A stretch of 64,000 bases of DNA from positions 2,604,001 through 2,668,000 of the forward strand of contig NZ_CP091819.1 in NCBI RefSeq assembly GCF_019740355.2, written 5' to 3'. The stretch is from Paracrocinitomix mangrovi (GTDB taxonomy: Bacteria > Bacteroidota > Bacteroidia > Flavobacteriales_D > Crocinitomicaceae). The notes below the pieces were generated by a model that saw nothing but the letters and a program-made list of their open reading frames with translations, had not been told where the DNA came from and searched no databases. Positions within the stretch are counted from its first letter, which is position 1; each line of letters starts with the position of its first letter. The translations under genes and the position numbers were made by a program. Of the stretch, positions 51,929 to 60,483 are shown piece after piece.

Positions 51929-52318
51929 ATGAATAAGTTATTTGCAAAAATCGGAGTAGGAGTTATGGTATTGAGCATCTTTGGTGTTACCACTTTTACT
52001 TCATGTAAAAAAGAAGCTCCCACTATCGCAAAAATCAGAGTAGTTGATACTTCTGGTGCGCCTTTTGGAGGAGCTATGGTGAGATTATATCCTACACCTT
52101 CTATCGTAGAGCACGGTGCAATTATAATAGATGATACATTGATGTCTGATGCAGATGGAATTGCAACATTTGATTACACTGATCACTTTAATTTAGGTCA
52201 AGCTGGATTTACAGTATTGGACATTGAAGTAAGAAGTGGAGATTCACTGTACGGTCAAGGAATTATTAAAATTGAAGAAGAAAAGGTTAACGAAGAAACA
52301 GTAATTCTTCAACCATAA
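51929..52318 (+). CDS. Small lipoprotein, paralogue of the gene at 51351
   Basis: A 129-residue protein with a signal ending in the lipobox FTSC (Cys26). The mature part matches the upstream gene: KIRVVDTSGAPFGGAMVRL and DYTDHFNLGQAGFTVLDIEV. Sequence identity is clearly above chance but moderate, so the duplication is not recent. A possible -7 box TATTTTTG lies at 51881-51888, without a visible -33 element. A terminator follows. Confidence 0.72.
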   Translation: MNKLFAKIGVGVMVLSIFGVTTFTSCKKEAPTIAKIRVVDTSGAPFGGAMVRLYPTPSIVEHGAIIIDDTLMSDADGIATFDYTDHFNLGQAGFTVLDIEVRSGDSLYGQGIIKIEEEKVNEETVILQP

Positions 52319-52338
52319 AAATTCAATTAAAAATATGC

Positions 52339-52373
52339 AACCCTGATTTCAATTTGAAGTCAGGGTTTTTTTA
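52339..52373 (+). terminator. Intrinsic terminator
   Basis: aaccctga (52339-52346) pairs with tcagggtt (52360-52367), followed by T-rich sequence. It ends the lipoprotein transcript 20 bases downstream of its stop. Confidence 0.88.
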
Positions 52374-52394
52374 TTGTTGTAATTTTGGATTCCA

Positions 52395-52988
52395 ATGAAT
52401 AATCTTCCACAAATAATTCAAGACAATTATCAAATTGAACTTATACATCAAAACCCTGAGTATAACATTGATATATATAAGTGCAAAGCAAATGACAATT
52501 CGCATCAATTACTGATTACTAACGGAATGAGCGTTTACGAGCAAAACGTAAATGAGGCAAATGCAGACTTACAACACATTGAATTGTATATGTGGTTACC
52601 TGAATATCTTAATCTAGAGAATAATAATTGGCCCATTCATTGGTTGAACAGAATTGCTCAATTACCACAAAAAAATAACACATGGTTTGGTGATGGTGAT
52701 ACAATTCCGGCAGGAAATCCACCACAAGAAATTGACGAACGATTAGCTACCAATCATTTTATTGTCAGTAGACCCAAACATTTACATGAAATTTACCAAG
52801 ATGCAGATCTGAGTGCTAAAGGGTATAAATTACTTGCGGTTTTCCCTCTTTTTCAAGATGAAGTGAATTATAAACTAAAAAATTCACATACATTGCTTTA
52901 TAAAAAGCTTAAAAAGAATAATTTAGACGAAAGAATAGACATTTTTAGACAGAGCGTAATGCAGCGAAAAATGTTCAAATTATTTTAA
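52395..52988 (+). CDS. Suppressor-of-fused (SUFU) domain protein
   Basis: A 197-residue cytoplasmic protein with the SUFU fold. The signature ITNGMSVYEQNV, the YMWLPEYLNLE block and the HFIVSRPKHLHEI / LLAVFPLFQDEVNY stretch match bacterial SUFU proteins, which often act as immunity or toxin-antitoxin-like factors. No toxin gene is next to it here. It is transcribed after a terminator, from its own promoter. Confidence 0.8.
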   Translation: MNNLPQIIQDNYQIELIHQNPEYNIDIYKCKANDNSHQLLITNGMSVYEQNVNEANADLQHIELYMWLPEYLNLENNNWPIHWLNRIAQLPQKNNTWFGDGDTIPAGNPPQEIDERLATNHFIVSRPKHLHEIYQDADLSAKGYKLLAVFPLFQDEVNYKLKNSHTLLYKKLKKNNLDERIDIFRQSVMQRKMFKLF

Positions 52989-53107
52989 CAGTTCGTTGTT
53001 TTTTCACAAATGTTCTTCCAAAGTGTTTATTTTTAAACATTGCTTGCTTATTGAGAATCATTTAAAGAACTTTACCAGCTAACTACATCTACTCTACAAT
53101 AATAACT

Positions 53108-53431
53108 ATGCAACGATTAACACCTGCTGAAGAACAAGTAATGTTACGACTATGGGGATTAAAGGAAGCAACTGTTCAGGACATTATCAATTTTTATCCT
53201 GTTCCAAAACCTGCCTACAACACCACTTCCACTATAGTTAGAATCCTTGAAAAAAAGGGATACATCAAACATAAAAAGAAAGGAAGAGGATACATTTATC
53301 TTCCTAAAATATCACGTGAAGAATACCGTGAATATTTGGCAACCTGGTTATTGGATAATTATTTTGATGGCTCAAATCAAGACATCATTAATCACTTTAA
53401 CCAAAATAAAAAGTTAGACGAATTGCTTTAA
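53108..53431 (+). CDS. BlaI/MecI/CopY-family transcriptional repressor
   Basis: A 107-residue winged-helix repressor. The family opening LTPAEEQVMLRLWGLKEATV and the recognition region YNTTSTIVRILEKKGYIKHK are clear, followed by the dimerisation part. Members repress penicillinase or copper genes and are usually next to a BlaR1-type protease; no such gene is adjacent, so its target and signal are unknown. The stop overlaps the convergent gldH stop (TTAA). Confidence 0.9.
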   Translation: MQRLTPAEEQVMLRLWGLKEATVQDIINFYPVPKPAYNTTSTIVRILEKKGYIKHKKKGRGYIYLPKISREEYREYLATWLLDNYFDGSNQDIINHFNQNKKLDELL

Positions 53432-53907
53432 TTTTCAAGATTAGCCAGTTCTACTCTAAAACCAACATCCATTACATTTTTCAGGGGTTCGTCTCGCATA
53501 CCGTGACCTACCTTAAAATTGTAAACTCCTTTTTTATCAAAAATTCCTCTTGAAACTAGAAATCTGAATTCTACAACAGAACCAGAATTTTCTCCATACC
53601 ACTCTCCATCAGGCTTTGCTAAAATGAATTCAAGTGTATCTTTTGATGAATATCCATTTGGATAATCACTGTATAAGAAAAGATACAGGTTAGAATATTC
53701 GTAATCAGTTGTAGTTCGCAAATCAATAAACAAATCGTGTGCGCTTAAGGTGTCTTCAATTGGAATATCAAAAGACTTTACGTCCTCGGCCATCCATTCG
53801 TTGTTGGCAATTGTTCTTGTTTCCTCATAAATCGCATCACTTTCACAAGAAATAAATGCAAGAGCAAAAACTACCATCAACACACTATTGATCCTTCTTA
53901 GCGCCAT
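53428..53907 (-). CDS. gldH: Gliding motility lipoprotein GldH
   Basis: A 159-residue lipoprotein (lipobox AFISC, Cys20) of the GldH family, an essential part of the gliding/Type IX secretion machinery of Flavobacteria. Family traits include DLFIDLRTTTDYEYSNLYLF and FDKKGVYNFKVGHGMRDEPL. Its ATG lies 23 bases inside the end of ricT on the same strand; ricT-gldH adjacency is conserved in this phylum. This supports a member of Bacteroidota able to assemble gliding parts. Confidence 0.9.
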   Translation of the reverse strand: MALRRINSVLMVVFALAFISCESDAIYEETRTIANNEWMAEDVKSFDIPIEDTLSAHDLFIDLRTTTDYEYSNLYLFLYSDYPNGYSSKDTLEFILAKPDGEWYGENSGSVVEFRFLVSRGIFDKKGVYNFKVGHGMRDEPLKNVMDVGFRVELANLEN

Positions 53908-55300
53908 TGTTGTTATTGTTTTGATTTTTCTTATTGTTGTTAGGTTTTCTCTTTTTGAAATTACCCTTCTTATTTTGAGTTTGTTTACCCTGATTCTGGT
54001 TTGAACCTTGTGTTTGCTTTTGTTTATTTTGACCTGAACCTTGTCCCTGTTTTTGTTTGTTCTGTTGTTTACCTTGTCCTTGAGGTTTATTTTTACCCTT
54101 TGGCTTTTGTGAACTTACAGCTTGCTTATTGTTATTGTTTTGAACGTTTGAATTTCCTTGATTCGGGTTTTTCTTTTTCTTCTTCTTCTTTTTACGATTA
54201 AAGACGTGCTCAAATCTGTTTAAACTATCTTGACCTACTACATTTGTGTAATCCGGTTCCTCTTCAACAATATCAACCATGAAATCTTTTAGATCCGCCG
54301 GTTTTTTACCTTCTTTATTGAGTCTAATTATCTCTTTAACGCGTTCAGGACTTAATGGTACAAATTGACCCGGAACATCAGAATCTCTATTTTCCTGTAT
54401 GTACCACATTTGCTCTTTGAACACATCCGTTTTAATATGAAAAGCAGTTCCTTTTTCTGTCTGCAACTTAATATCAGATGAAGGGAATTTCTTCAATGCT
54501 TCTAAATAAGCATCTAATTCATAATTTAAACAACACTTCAATTTACCACATTGACCGGCTAATTTTTGAGGATTCAAAGCCAACTGTTGATATCTAGCTG
54601 AGGCAGTAGAAACAGATCTAAAATCAGTTAACCAGGTTGAACAACAAAGTTCACGACCACAAGAACCAATTCCTCCTAATCTAGCAGCTTCTTGACGAAC
54701 ACCAATTTGTTTCATCTCCACTCGCACCTTAAAACTATCTGCAAGATCTTTGATTAATTGTCTAAAATCTACACGATCTTCTGCAGTGTAATAAAATGTT
54801 GCCTTAGCTCCATCACCTTGAAATTCAACGTCAGAAATTTTCATTTCCAAAGCCAATTGAGAAGCTAATTCTCTAGATCTGAACATGGTTTCTTTTTCCA
54901 GTTCTCTGACTTCCTTCCATTTTTCAATGTCTTGTTCAGAAGCCTTTCTTATAATCTTTCTTGCCTCGTGTGGTTTAAAGTTGGGTGCTTTTTTTCGTAC
55001 CTGAATTCTGGCTAATTCGCCAACAACTGATACAACTCCGATATCATAACCAGGACTTGCTTCAACGGCAACAACGTCACCAACATGCAAGTTCTCTCCT
55101 TTTAGATTTCTATAAAATCCCTTTCTGGAATTTTTAAATCTTACTTCTAATATATCGTAGGCACTGATTCCGTTTGGCAATTCAACATCTGCCAACCAAT
55201 CATATACCGCTAATTTATCGCAACCTCCGGTGCCACAGGCACCGTTACTTTTACAACCATTCGGCACTCCGTTCTTTGTAGAACAACTTGTGCATCCCAT
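53885..55300 (-). CDS. ricT: RicT/YaaT-type PSP1 protein with long low-complexity tail
   Basis: A 471-residue protein. The N-terminus is Cys-rich (MGCTSCSTKNGVPNGCKS, then GACGTGGCDKL), followed by the PSP1 domain with the [4Fe-4S]-binding patterns CGRELCCSTW and CGKLKCCLNYE. In B. subtilis RicT acts with YlbF and YmcA in RNase Y-dependent RNA maturation; the same role in Bacteroidota is inferred. The C-terminal ~100 residues are disordered, rich in Lys, Gln, Asn and Gly, with a run of eight Lys near residue 370. It precedes gldH, which overlaps it. Confidence 0.9.
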   Translation of the reverse strand: MGCTSCSTKNGVPNGCKSNGACGTGGCDKLAVYDWLADVELPNGISAYDILEVRFKNSRKGFYRNLKGENLHVGDVVAVEASPGYDIGVVSVVGELARIQVRKKAPNFKPHEARKIIRKASEQDIEKWKEVRELEKETMFRSRELASQLALEMKISDVEFQGDGAKATFYYTAEDRVDFRQLIKDLADSFKVRVEMKQIGVRQEAARLGGIGSCGRELCCSTWLTDFRSVSTASARYQQLALNPQKLAGQCGKLKCCLNYELDAYLEALKKFPSSDIKLQTEKGTAFHIKTDVFKEQMWYIQENRDSDVPGQFVPLSPERVKEIIRLNKEGKKPADLKDFMVDIVEEEPDYTNVVGQDSLNRFEHVFNRKKKKKKKKNPNQGNSNVQNNNNKQAVSSQKPKGKNKPQGQGKQQNKQKQGQGSGQNKQKQTQGSNQNQGKQTQNKKGNFKKRKPNNNKKNQNNNNNGAKKDQ

Positions 55301-55349
55301 AGTTTATTTTACCCTTAATTGGTTAAAACAACAAATTTAACCTTTTTAC

Positions 55350-56552
55350 TTAAAATACTATCTCCACTTTTTTTGATGATCCAACAAAAGCTTTGATTTT
55401 ATCCTGTTGTTCAGGCGTTAAGCCCAAATCTCCTAAATTGAGATATTTTAATGAATACAATTCTCCTAAATATGCAGGCAACTCATAAAGCGAAGTTCCG
55501 GACAAATCCAGCCACTCCAATTTATCTAATTTGAAAAAACTTTCAGGTAAATGAGTAATTGGATTTTCATCCAGTGTCAAATGAATCAAACCACTGTAAT
55601 TATTAAAAACATTGGGAAGTTCTCTAATTTTATTTGAACTTAACTTCAATTCCTTCAAATTATTAGCTTGAACCGAATTTTCAGGATACAATTTCAGACG
55701 GTTATAATCAAGATTGATACGCTCCAAGGCTTCTAATTTATCAAATGATATGTCAAACTTTCTAAGTCGATTATTGCTCAAATCAATCTCTACAAGATTT
55801 TCAAGCTTAGCTAAGGATTGAGAAACATAACCTATCTTATTTTCAAAGAGAATTAGATACTTGAGGTTTTCCAATTTCGAAATATCTGAAGACACAGATT
55901 TAATTTTATTCTGACTCATGTCTAATCGCTGTAAACTCTTTAATTCAAAGATTTGATTTGGTATTTTATTGAAGCGATTACTACCCAAATACAACACTTC
56001 TAATTTGGAAAGATTTTTAATGTTTTTTGGAAAGGATTTTAATTGATTTAAGTAAACATCAATGACAAGTAAGTTTGTTAATTCTCCAATGCTTTCCGGT
56101 AATTTAGTAAGCCTGTTTACGAACAAATCCAGCTTGGTTAACTTATTGAGATTTCCTATACTTTCAGGCAAAATCTCCAATTTGTTTTTATGCAGTGTTA
56201 ATTCTCGTAGATTGGTTAAATCACCAATATCATCCGGTAATTCCTCCAATGCATTGTCATTTAGTTTTAGCACCTGCAGCTTTTCAAACTTTGTTAGATA
56301 GTTTGGAACACGGATCAAGTCATTTTTTGATAAATCAAGGTATTGCAGATTTTTAAAAAGATCCAAATCAGGTGGCACATCCTTTAAATCTTTACTCGAC
56401 AAATCAAGTACGATCACTTCATCAGGATGTTTATGTGCCTCTATTAAAGAAGTATATCTTTTCTGTGATCTAAGTTCAGCATCAGACAATAATTGTGCTT
56501 GAGCCTGCCAACACAATAATAGAATACAATAGAAGAGTAACGATCTTATCAT
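55350..56552 (-). CDS. Secreted leucine-rich-repeat protein
   Basis: A 400-residue protein with signal peptide (MIRSLLFYCILLLCWQAQAQ) and about 14 leucine-rich repeats of the plant-like 23-residue type (LQYLDLSKNDLIRVPNYL; LRELTLHKNKLEILPESIG). Such repeats bind proteins or glycans. The start is the ATG at 56552 (TTG 56564 would precede the signal peptide). The Ile-Pro/Leu-Pro punctuation between repeats is typical of bacterial LRR surface proteins. It lies between ricT and holB, a place where most relatives lack a gene. Confidence 0.85.
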   Translation of the reverse strand: MIRSLLFYCILLLCWQAQAQLLSDAELRSQKRYTSLIEAHKHPDEVIVLDLSSKDLKDVPPDLDLFKNLQYLDLSKNDLIRVPNYLTKFEKLQVLKLNDNALEELPDDIGDLTNLRELTLHKNKLEILPESIGNLNKLTKLDLFVNRLTKLPESIGELTNLLVIDVYLNQLKSFPKNIKNLSKLEVLYLGSNRFNKIPNQIFELKSLQRLDMSQNKIKSVSSDISKLENLKYLILFENKIGYVSQSLAKLENLVEIDLSNNRLRKFDISFDKLEALERINLDYNRLKLYPENSVQANNLKELKLSSNKIRELPNVFNNYSGLIHLTLDENPITHLPESFFKLDKLEWLDLSGTSLYELPAYLGELYSLKYLNLGDLGLTPEQQDKIKAFVGSSKKVEIVF

Positions 56553-56592
56553 AACACCGGACAATACATGTTACCTAAAATAACAAAGAAAG

Positions 56593-57723
56593 TTACACGC
56601 CCTTTCTAATCAACTTAGTAAGACTGATTACTAAATCAGAAAAGAGAATTTTAGCATTAGCATTCCTTTCGATATGATAATAAGCATCATTAAAGGAAGT
56701 CATGAGTTCAGTAATGTTTTGATTATTGATGAACCTGGCAAACTTATCTAAAAACCTTTCTTCTTCTTCTCTAAGATTCAATAACTCACCATTTAGGTAG
56801 TTTTTAATCAAGCTTTCCCTAAAAATATGCAAGCCGTAAAGCACAAAGTTCTTTTGCTTCTCTTTATCAAGTGCAGCTATTTCATCAGAAACATCCATTA
56901 ATTCATTTGGATTAGCCGCATAAGCCGCTCTCATCAATTTTACAAAAAGGTCAAAATATGCATTATGCGCTTCATCTCCCTGAGCTGTATTAATGGCATT
57001 AACTAAATTACCTTGAGATAGATTAGCAAATGTTTGCGCTAAAGATTTATCCAATTTGTGTTTGTCCTCTAAATAAGCTGAAATTTCATCAGGACTTAAT
57101 TGAGGAATTCTGATAATTTGACACCTTGAAATAATAGTAGGCAATATTTCTTCACTACTGTCACACACTAAAAAGAACAAAGTTTTAGTAGGCGGTTCCT
57201 CTAGTATTTTTAACAGCTTATTTGCCGCTTGAGAGTTCATTTTCTCTGGCAACCAAACTATCATTATTTTATACTTTCCACTAAATGACTTTAGTGAAAG
57301 TTTTTTAAGAATAGCACGGCTTTCTTCTACACCAATAATTGGATTTTTGCCTTCAAAACCAATGTACTCCATCCATCCATTTAAATCAAAATAAGGTCTG
57401 GAGGTCAATAGTTTATTCCATTCTGTTCTGGCATCATCAGATGAGGCAATTTTATCAGTTTTAGACACCACTACCGGATAAACAAAGTGTAAATCTGGAT
57501 GGGTAAGTGATTGCATCTTTTGACAATTAGGGCAAATACCACAAGAATCTTTTGCCGAAGGATTATCACACAATAAATATTGAGCGAATGCAATGGCCAA
57601 AGGCAATTTACCAATTCCTGGAGGGCCCAAAAGCATTTGCGCGTGACTTACACGATCTGCCTTCACTTCATTTATTAAGTGTTGCTTAGTTTTACTATGT
57701 CCTATTACATCTTTGAAAAGCAC
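56593..57723 (-). CDS. holB: DNA polymerase III subunit delta'
   Basis: A 376-residue clamp-loader subunit. The N-terminal P-loop region GPPGIGK (33-39) lacks the usual following Ser/Thr (GKLP), as expected for delta', which does not hydrolyse ATP. The zinc module is formed by C52, C61, C64 and C67 (CGICPNC). The SRC motif TIISRCQIIRIPQ is the arginine-finger region. It starts with GTG at 57723, and reads away from the coiled-coil protein gene at 57827. Confidence 0.93.
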   Translation of the reverse strand: MLFKDVIGHSKTKQHLINEVKADRVSHAQMLLGPPGIGKLPLAIAFAQYLLCDNPSAKDSCGICPNCQKMQSLTHPDLHFVYPVVVSKTDKIASSDDARTEWNKLLTSRPYFDLNGWMEYIGFEGKNPIIGVEESRAILKKLSLKSFSGKYKIMIVWLPEKMNSQAANKLLKILEEPPTKTLFFLVCDSSEEILPTIISRCQIIRIPQLSPDEISAYLEDKHKLDKSLAQTFANLSQGNLVNAINTAQGDEAHNAYFDLFVKLMRAAYAANPNELMDVSDEIAALDKEKQKNFVLYGLHIFRESLIKNYLNGELLNLREEEERFLDKFARFINNQNITELMTSFNDAYYHIERNANAKILFSDLVISLTKLIRKGV

Positions 57724-57826
57724 GGTTAAAATTAAGTATTATCTGGTACGAATTTTGCCACATCACAGATAAATTCTTATTTTTAAGTCTGGCCCTTTGC
57801 CAGCTCAACTAAAAAAACAAATTAAG

Positions 57827-58483
57827 ATGAAAAAATTATTTACTCTCGCGCTTAGTTTATTCACATTTTCTGCATTCTCACAAGTGTCTGTAAAAGAAAC
57901 CAATGTAAACATTGACGGTGCAAAAAATGGATTTGAAATAGAAATTCCATATGCTGATGTTAAAGCGTGTGAAAAAGAATTGAAAGACTTGTTTAAAAGC
58001 TGGAAGGGAAGCTTCTCTGAGAAAAAAGGAGTAATGAAGGCAGATGACTGTAAAGACAAAGAAATGGGTGAAAATACATTTGATGTTTTTGGAACAGTTG
58101 TAGAAAATGGGGAAAAAGGATCAAAAGCACTAGTTGCTGTTGACCTTGGAGGAGCATACTTAAGTTCAAAAGATCATGCGTCTCAATATAAAGTAATGGA
58201 GCAAGAATTGAAAACTTGGGCCATTAAAACAGCTACTATTTATGTAGGAGAGATTGAAAAACAAGAAGAAAAAAATCTTGATGACCGCAAAAAAGAACTA
58301 GATGATCTTGAAAAAGATCAAAAGAAAAAGGAAGAAGAGATTGAAGACTATAAAAAGAAAATAGAGGAGAACGAAAAAGCCATTGAGCAAAGCAAGAAAG
58401 ATCAGGAAAAGAAAAAAGAAGAGATCAAACAACAAGAAGGAGTCTTGCAAGAAGTAATTACGAAGAAAGAAGGAATCAAATAA
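57827..58483 (+). CDS. Secreted coiled-coil protein
   Basis: A 218-residue protein: signal peptide (MKKLFTLALSLFTFSAFSQ), a small alpha/beta domain (residues about 30-130; VSVKETNVNIDGAKNGFEIEI) and a long highly charged Lys/Glu/Gln coiled coil from about residue 140. Function unknown; a structural role in the periplasm is possible. I used the ATG at 57827. TTG at 57757-57759 with 19 bases to TATTTTTA (57779-57786) may be its promoter (one mismatch). Confidence 0.65.
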   Translation: MKKLFTLALSLFTFSAFSQVSVKETNVNIDGAKNGFEIEIPYADVKACEKELKDLFKSWKGSFSEKKGVMKADDCKDKEMGENTFDVFGTVVENGEKGSKALVAVDLGGAYLSSKDHASQYKVMEQELKTWAIKTATIYVGEIEKQEEKNLDDRKKELDDLEKDQKKKEEEIEDYKKKIEENEKAIEQSKKDQEKKKEEIKQQEGVLQEVITKKEGIK

Positions 58484-58512
58484 TCCTCTTTAAAATAGCT
58501 TTGAATAAATTT

Positions 58513-58543
58513 ATCCCGGCCTTATTTTTGCCGGGATTTTTTT
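58513..58543 (+). terminator. Intrinsic terminator abutting a start codon
   Basis: atcccggc (58513-58520) pairs with gccgggat (58530-58537), followed by seven T ending exactly at 58543. The ATG of the transporter gene is the next triplet (58544-58546). Confidence 0.85.
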
Positions 58544-59464
58544 ATGGGTGAAAAATTGAAATACTACATTATACTGCACCTGGTTGTATTGGTGTTTGGA
58601 TTTACCGGCATACTTGGTGATTACATATCTGTAAGTGCTGATTTTATTACTTTTTTCAGAACCGGTATCTCATTTATTTCACTCATTCTGATTGGGTTCT
58701 TTATTAAAACTTCTAAAATTCAACCTCAAACCGCATTTAAGCTCATCCTAATAGGTGGAGTTGTAGGACTTCATTGGTTTATGTTTTTCTATGCGATAAA
58801 AGTTAGCACTGTTTCAATTGGAGTGGTATGTATGTCAAGCGCTACTTTATTTACATCCATTCTTGAACCCATTGTTTTCAAAAGAAAATTTCAACTGAAT
58901 GAGTTGTTTTTGAGTTTCGCAATAATTGGGGGGATCATGGTGATTTTTGGATTTGAAACGGAACATTATATAGGAATTTTAGCAGGTTTACTTTCTGCAT
59001 TTTTAGCAGCACTATTTACAGTATTAAATGGGAAATTAATTTCCGGAGTTTCTTCTTTTCATATAACAAAATATGAAATGCTGGGTGGATTCTTAACCTC
59101 AGGGATATTCTTATTGAGTATGGGCAAACTTGAAATCTCATCATTCAACCTCAGTGGATCTGATTGGACCTATTTATTGGTGCTTGGATTAATCTGCACA
59201 ACAGTTGCCTTTATGCTTTCTGTATGGGTAATGAAATTTGTTACTCCGTTTACAGTTAGTATGAGTGTTAACATGGAGCCTATTTATACCATTTTGATTG
59301 TACTTTTAATAGATGTAGTGAACGGTACAAGTAAAGAAAAAATGTCAACCGGTTTTTATTTTGGAACTGCCATAATATTGGCTTCAATATTTTTAAACGC
59401 ATATCTTAAAAAGCAACAAAAAAGGAAGTTAACATCTTCACAAAATCTAGTTAATTCTATTTAA
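58544..59464 (+). CDS. EamA/DMT-family transporter
   Basis: A 306-residue membrane protein with ten helices in two EamA repeats (GFTGILGDYISVSADFITFF ... GVVGLHWFMFFYAIKVSTVS; second copy from about residue 150). Members export or import metabolites such as amino acids or nucleotides. No substrate can be named. The ATG follows the upstream terminator directly, leaving no room for a leader; TTG 58556 (MKYYIILHLVV) is a possible alternative start. It is separated by 89 bases from the universal stress protein gene. Confidence 0.88.
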   Translation: MGEKLKYYIILHLVVLVFGFTGILGDYISVSADFITFFRTGISFISLILIGFFIKTSKIQPQTAFKLILIGGVVGLHWFMFFYAIKVSTVSIGVVCMSSATLFTSILEPIVFKRKFQLNELFLSFAIIGGIMVIFGFETEHYIGILAGLLSAFLAALFTVLNGKLISGVSSFHITKYEMLGGFLTSGIFLLSMGKLEISSFNLSGSDWTYLLVLGLICTTVAFMLSVWVMKFVTPFTVSMSVNMEPIYTILIVLLIDVVNGTSKEKMSTGFYFGTAIILASIFLNAYLKKQQKRKLTSSQNLVNSI

Positions 59465-59553
59465 ATTGTCATTTTTATTGTTAAATTGAATGCACCAAAA
59501 ATCTAAAAAAAGATAGATTTGCAAATACTATAAACTAGTAAACCGTTTCAACT

Positions 59554-60384
59554 ATGAAAAAGAAAATAATTGTTCCTTATGACTTTAGTGAAGTTGCTAA
59601 TAATGCAATTCATCATGCACTTGTTACTGCAAAGGTCGTTGGTGCAGAAGTACACGCCATTCACGTAGTAAATAAAAACGACGAAATAAAAGATGCCAAG
59701 GAAAAACTTGAAAAATCTGTTAATGCAGCAAAAGAAAGTTCTAAAGCACCAGAAGTTGAAACAGTAAACCACGTAAGAGTTGGAAATATCTTTGATGATA
59801 TTGCAGATTTTGCGGTTGAAATCGGAGCTGAGTTAATTTTTATGGGAACTCACGGAGCTACAGGTTGGCAACACATTACGGGAAGCCATGCACTTAAAGT
59901 GGTTACTAGTTCACCTGCTCCTTTTGTTATTGTTCAACAACATGACATCAGTGATAATGGATATGATGATATCGTAGTACCATTAGACCTTCATAAAGAA
60001 ACAAAACAAAAACTTACTTTGGTTGCTAATATTGCTCAATACTTTGATTCAAGGGTACATGTAATCATTCCTGACGAATCTGATGAGTTTTTAAAACATA
60101 CTGTAAAGGCAAACATTGTATTTGCAAATAAATTCTTTAATGAAAGAGGAATTGAAGTAACAACTACTTTGGCTGATTCTTCAGGATTTGACAAAGAAGT
60201 AGTGAAACATGCTGTTAAAGTTGATGCCGATTTGATTGCTATTATGAATTTACAAAAGCATCAATTATTAGGCTTATTTGGATCTAACCATGAGCAGTAC
60301 ATGATAACTAATGAAGCTCAAATTCCGGTTTTAATTGTAAATCCGATTGATGCTACAAATACTTATCAAACAATCTTTACTTAA
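59554..60384 (+). CDS. Universal stress protein, two UspA domains
   Basis: A 276-residue cytoplasmic protein made of two UspA domains. The first carries the ATP-binding pattern MGTHGATGWQHITGSHA (G-2x-G-9x-G-S-like) and the second has a degenerate counterpart (QKHQLLGLFGSNHEQYM). Function is in stress or energy signalling; the bound nucleotide is inferred for domain 1 only. A TAGATTTG -7 box lies at 59514-59521, with the nearest TTG 25 bases upstream. Confidence 0.9.
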   Translation: MKKKIIVPYDFSEVANNAIHHALVTAKVVGAEVHAIHVVNKNDEIKDAKEKLEKSVNAAKESSKAPEVETVNHVRVGNIFDDIADFAVEIGAELIFMGTHGATGWQHITGSHALKVVTSSPAPFVIVQQHDISDNGYDDIVVPLDLHKETKQKLTLVANIAQYFDSRVHVIIPDESDEFLKHTVKANIVFANKFFNERGIEVTTTLADSSGFDKEVVKHAVKVDADLIAIMNLQKHQLLGLFGSNHEQYMITNEAQIPVLIVNPIDATNTYQTIFT

Positions 60385-60408
60385 TCTGTATTTAATATAC
60401 TTAGAAAG

Positions 60409-60438
60409 AACCCTTTGGCTCAGGTCAGAGGGTTTTTT
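60409..60438 (+). terminator. Intrinsic terminator after the usp gene
   Basis: AACCCT (60409-60414) pairs with AGGGTT (60429-60434), followed by seven T from 60433 on. It lies between convergent usp and nucleoside transporter genes. Confidence 0.85.
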
Positions 60439-60483
60439 TGTTTTATAGTGCGAAAGGATAATGGATTAAACCAGTATCAGAAC

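Noticed and set aside
53888-54200. Plus-strand protein-like frames opposite the ricT tail
   Set aside because: They arise from the low-complexity Lys/Gln/Asn codons of ricT read backwards; there is no promoter and the composition is unnatural.
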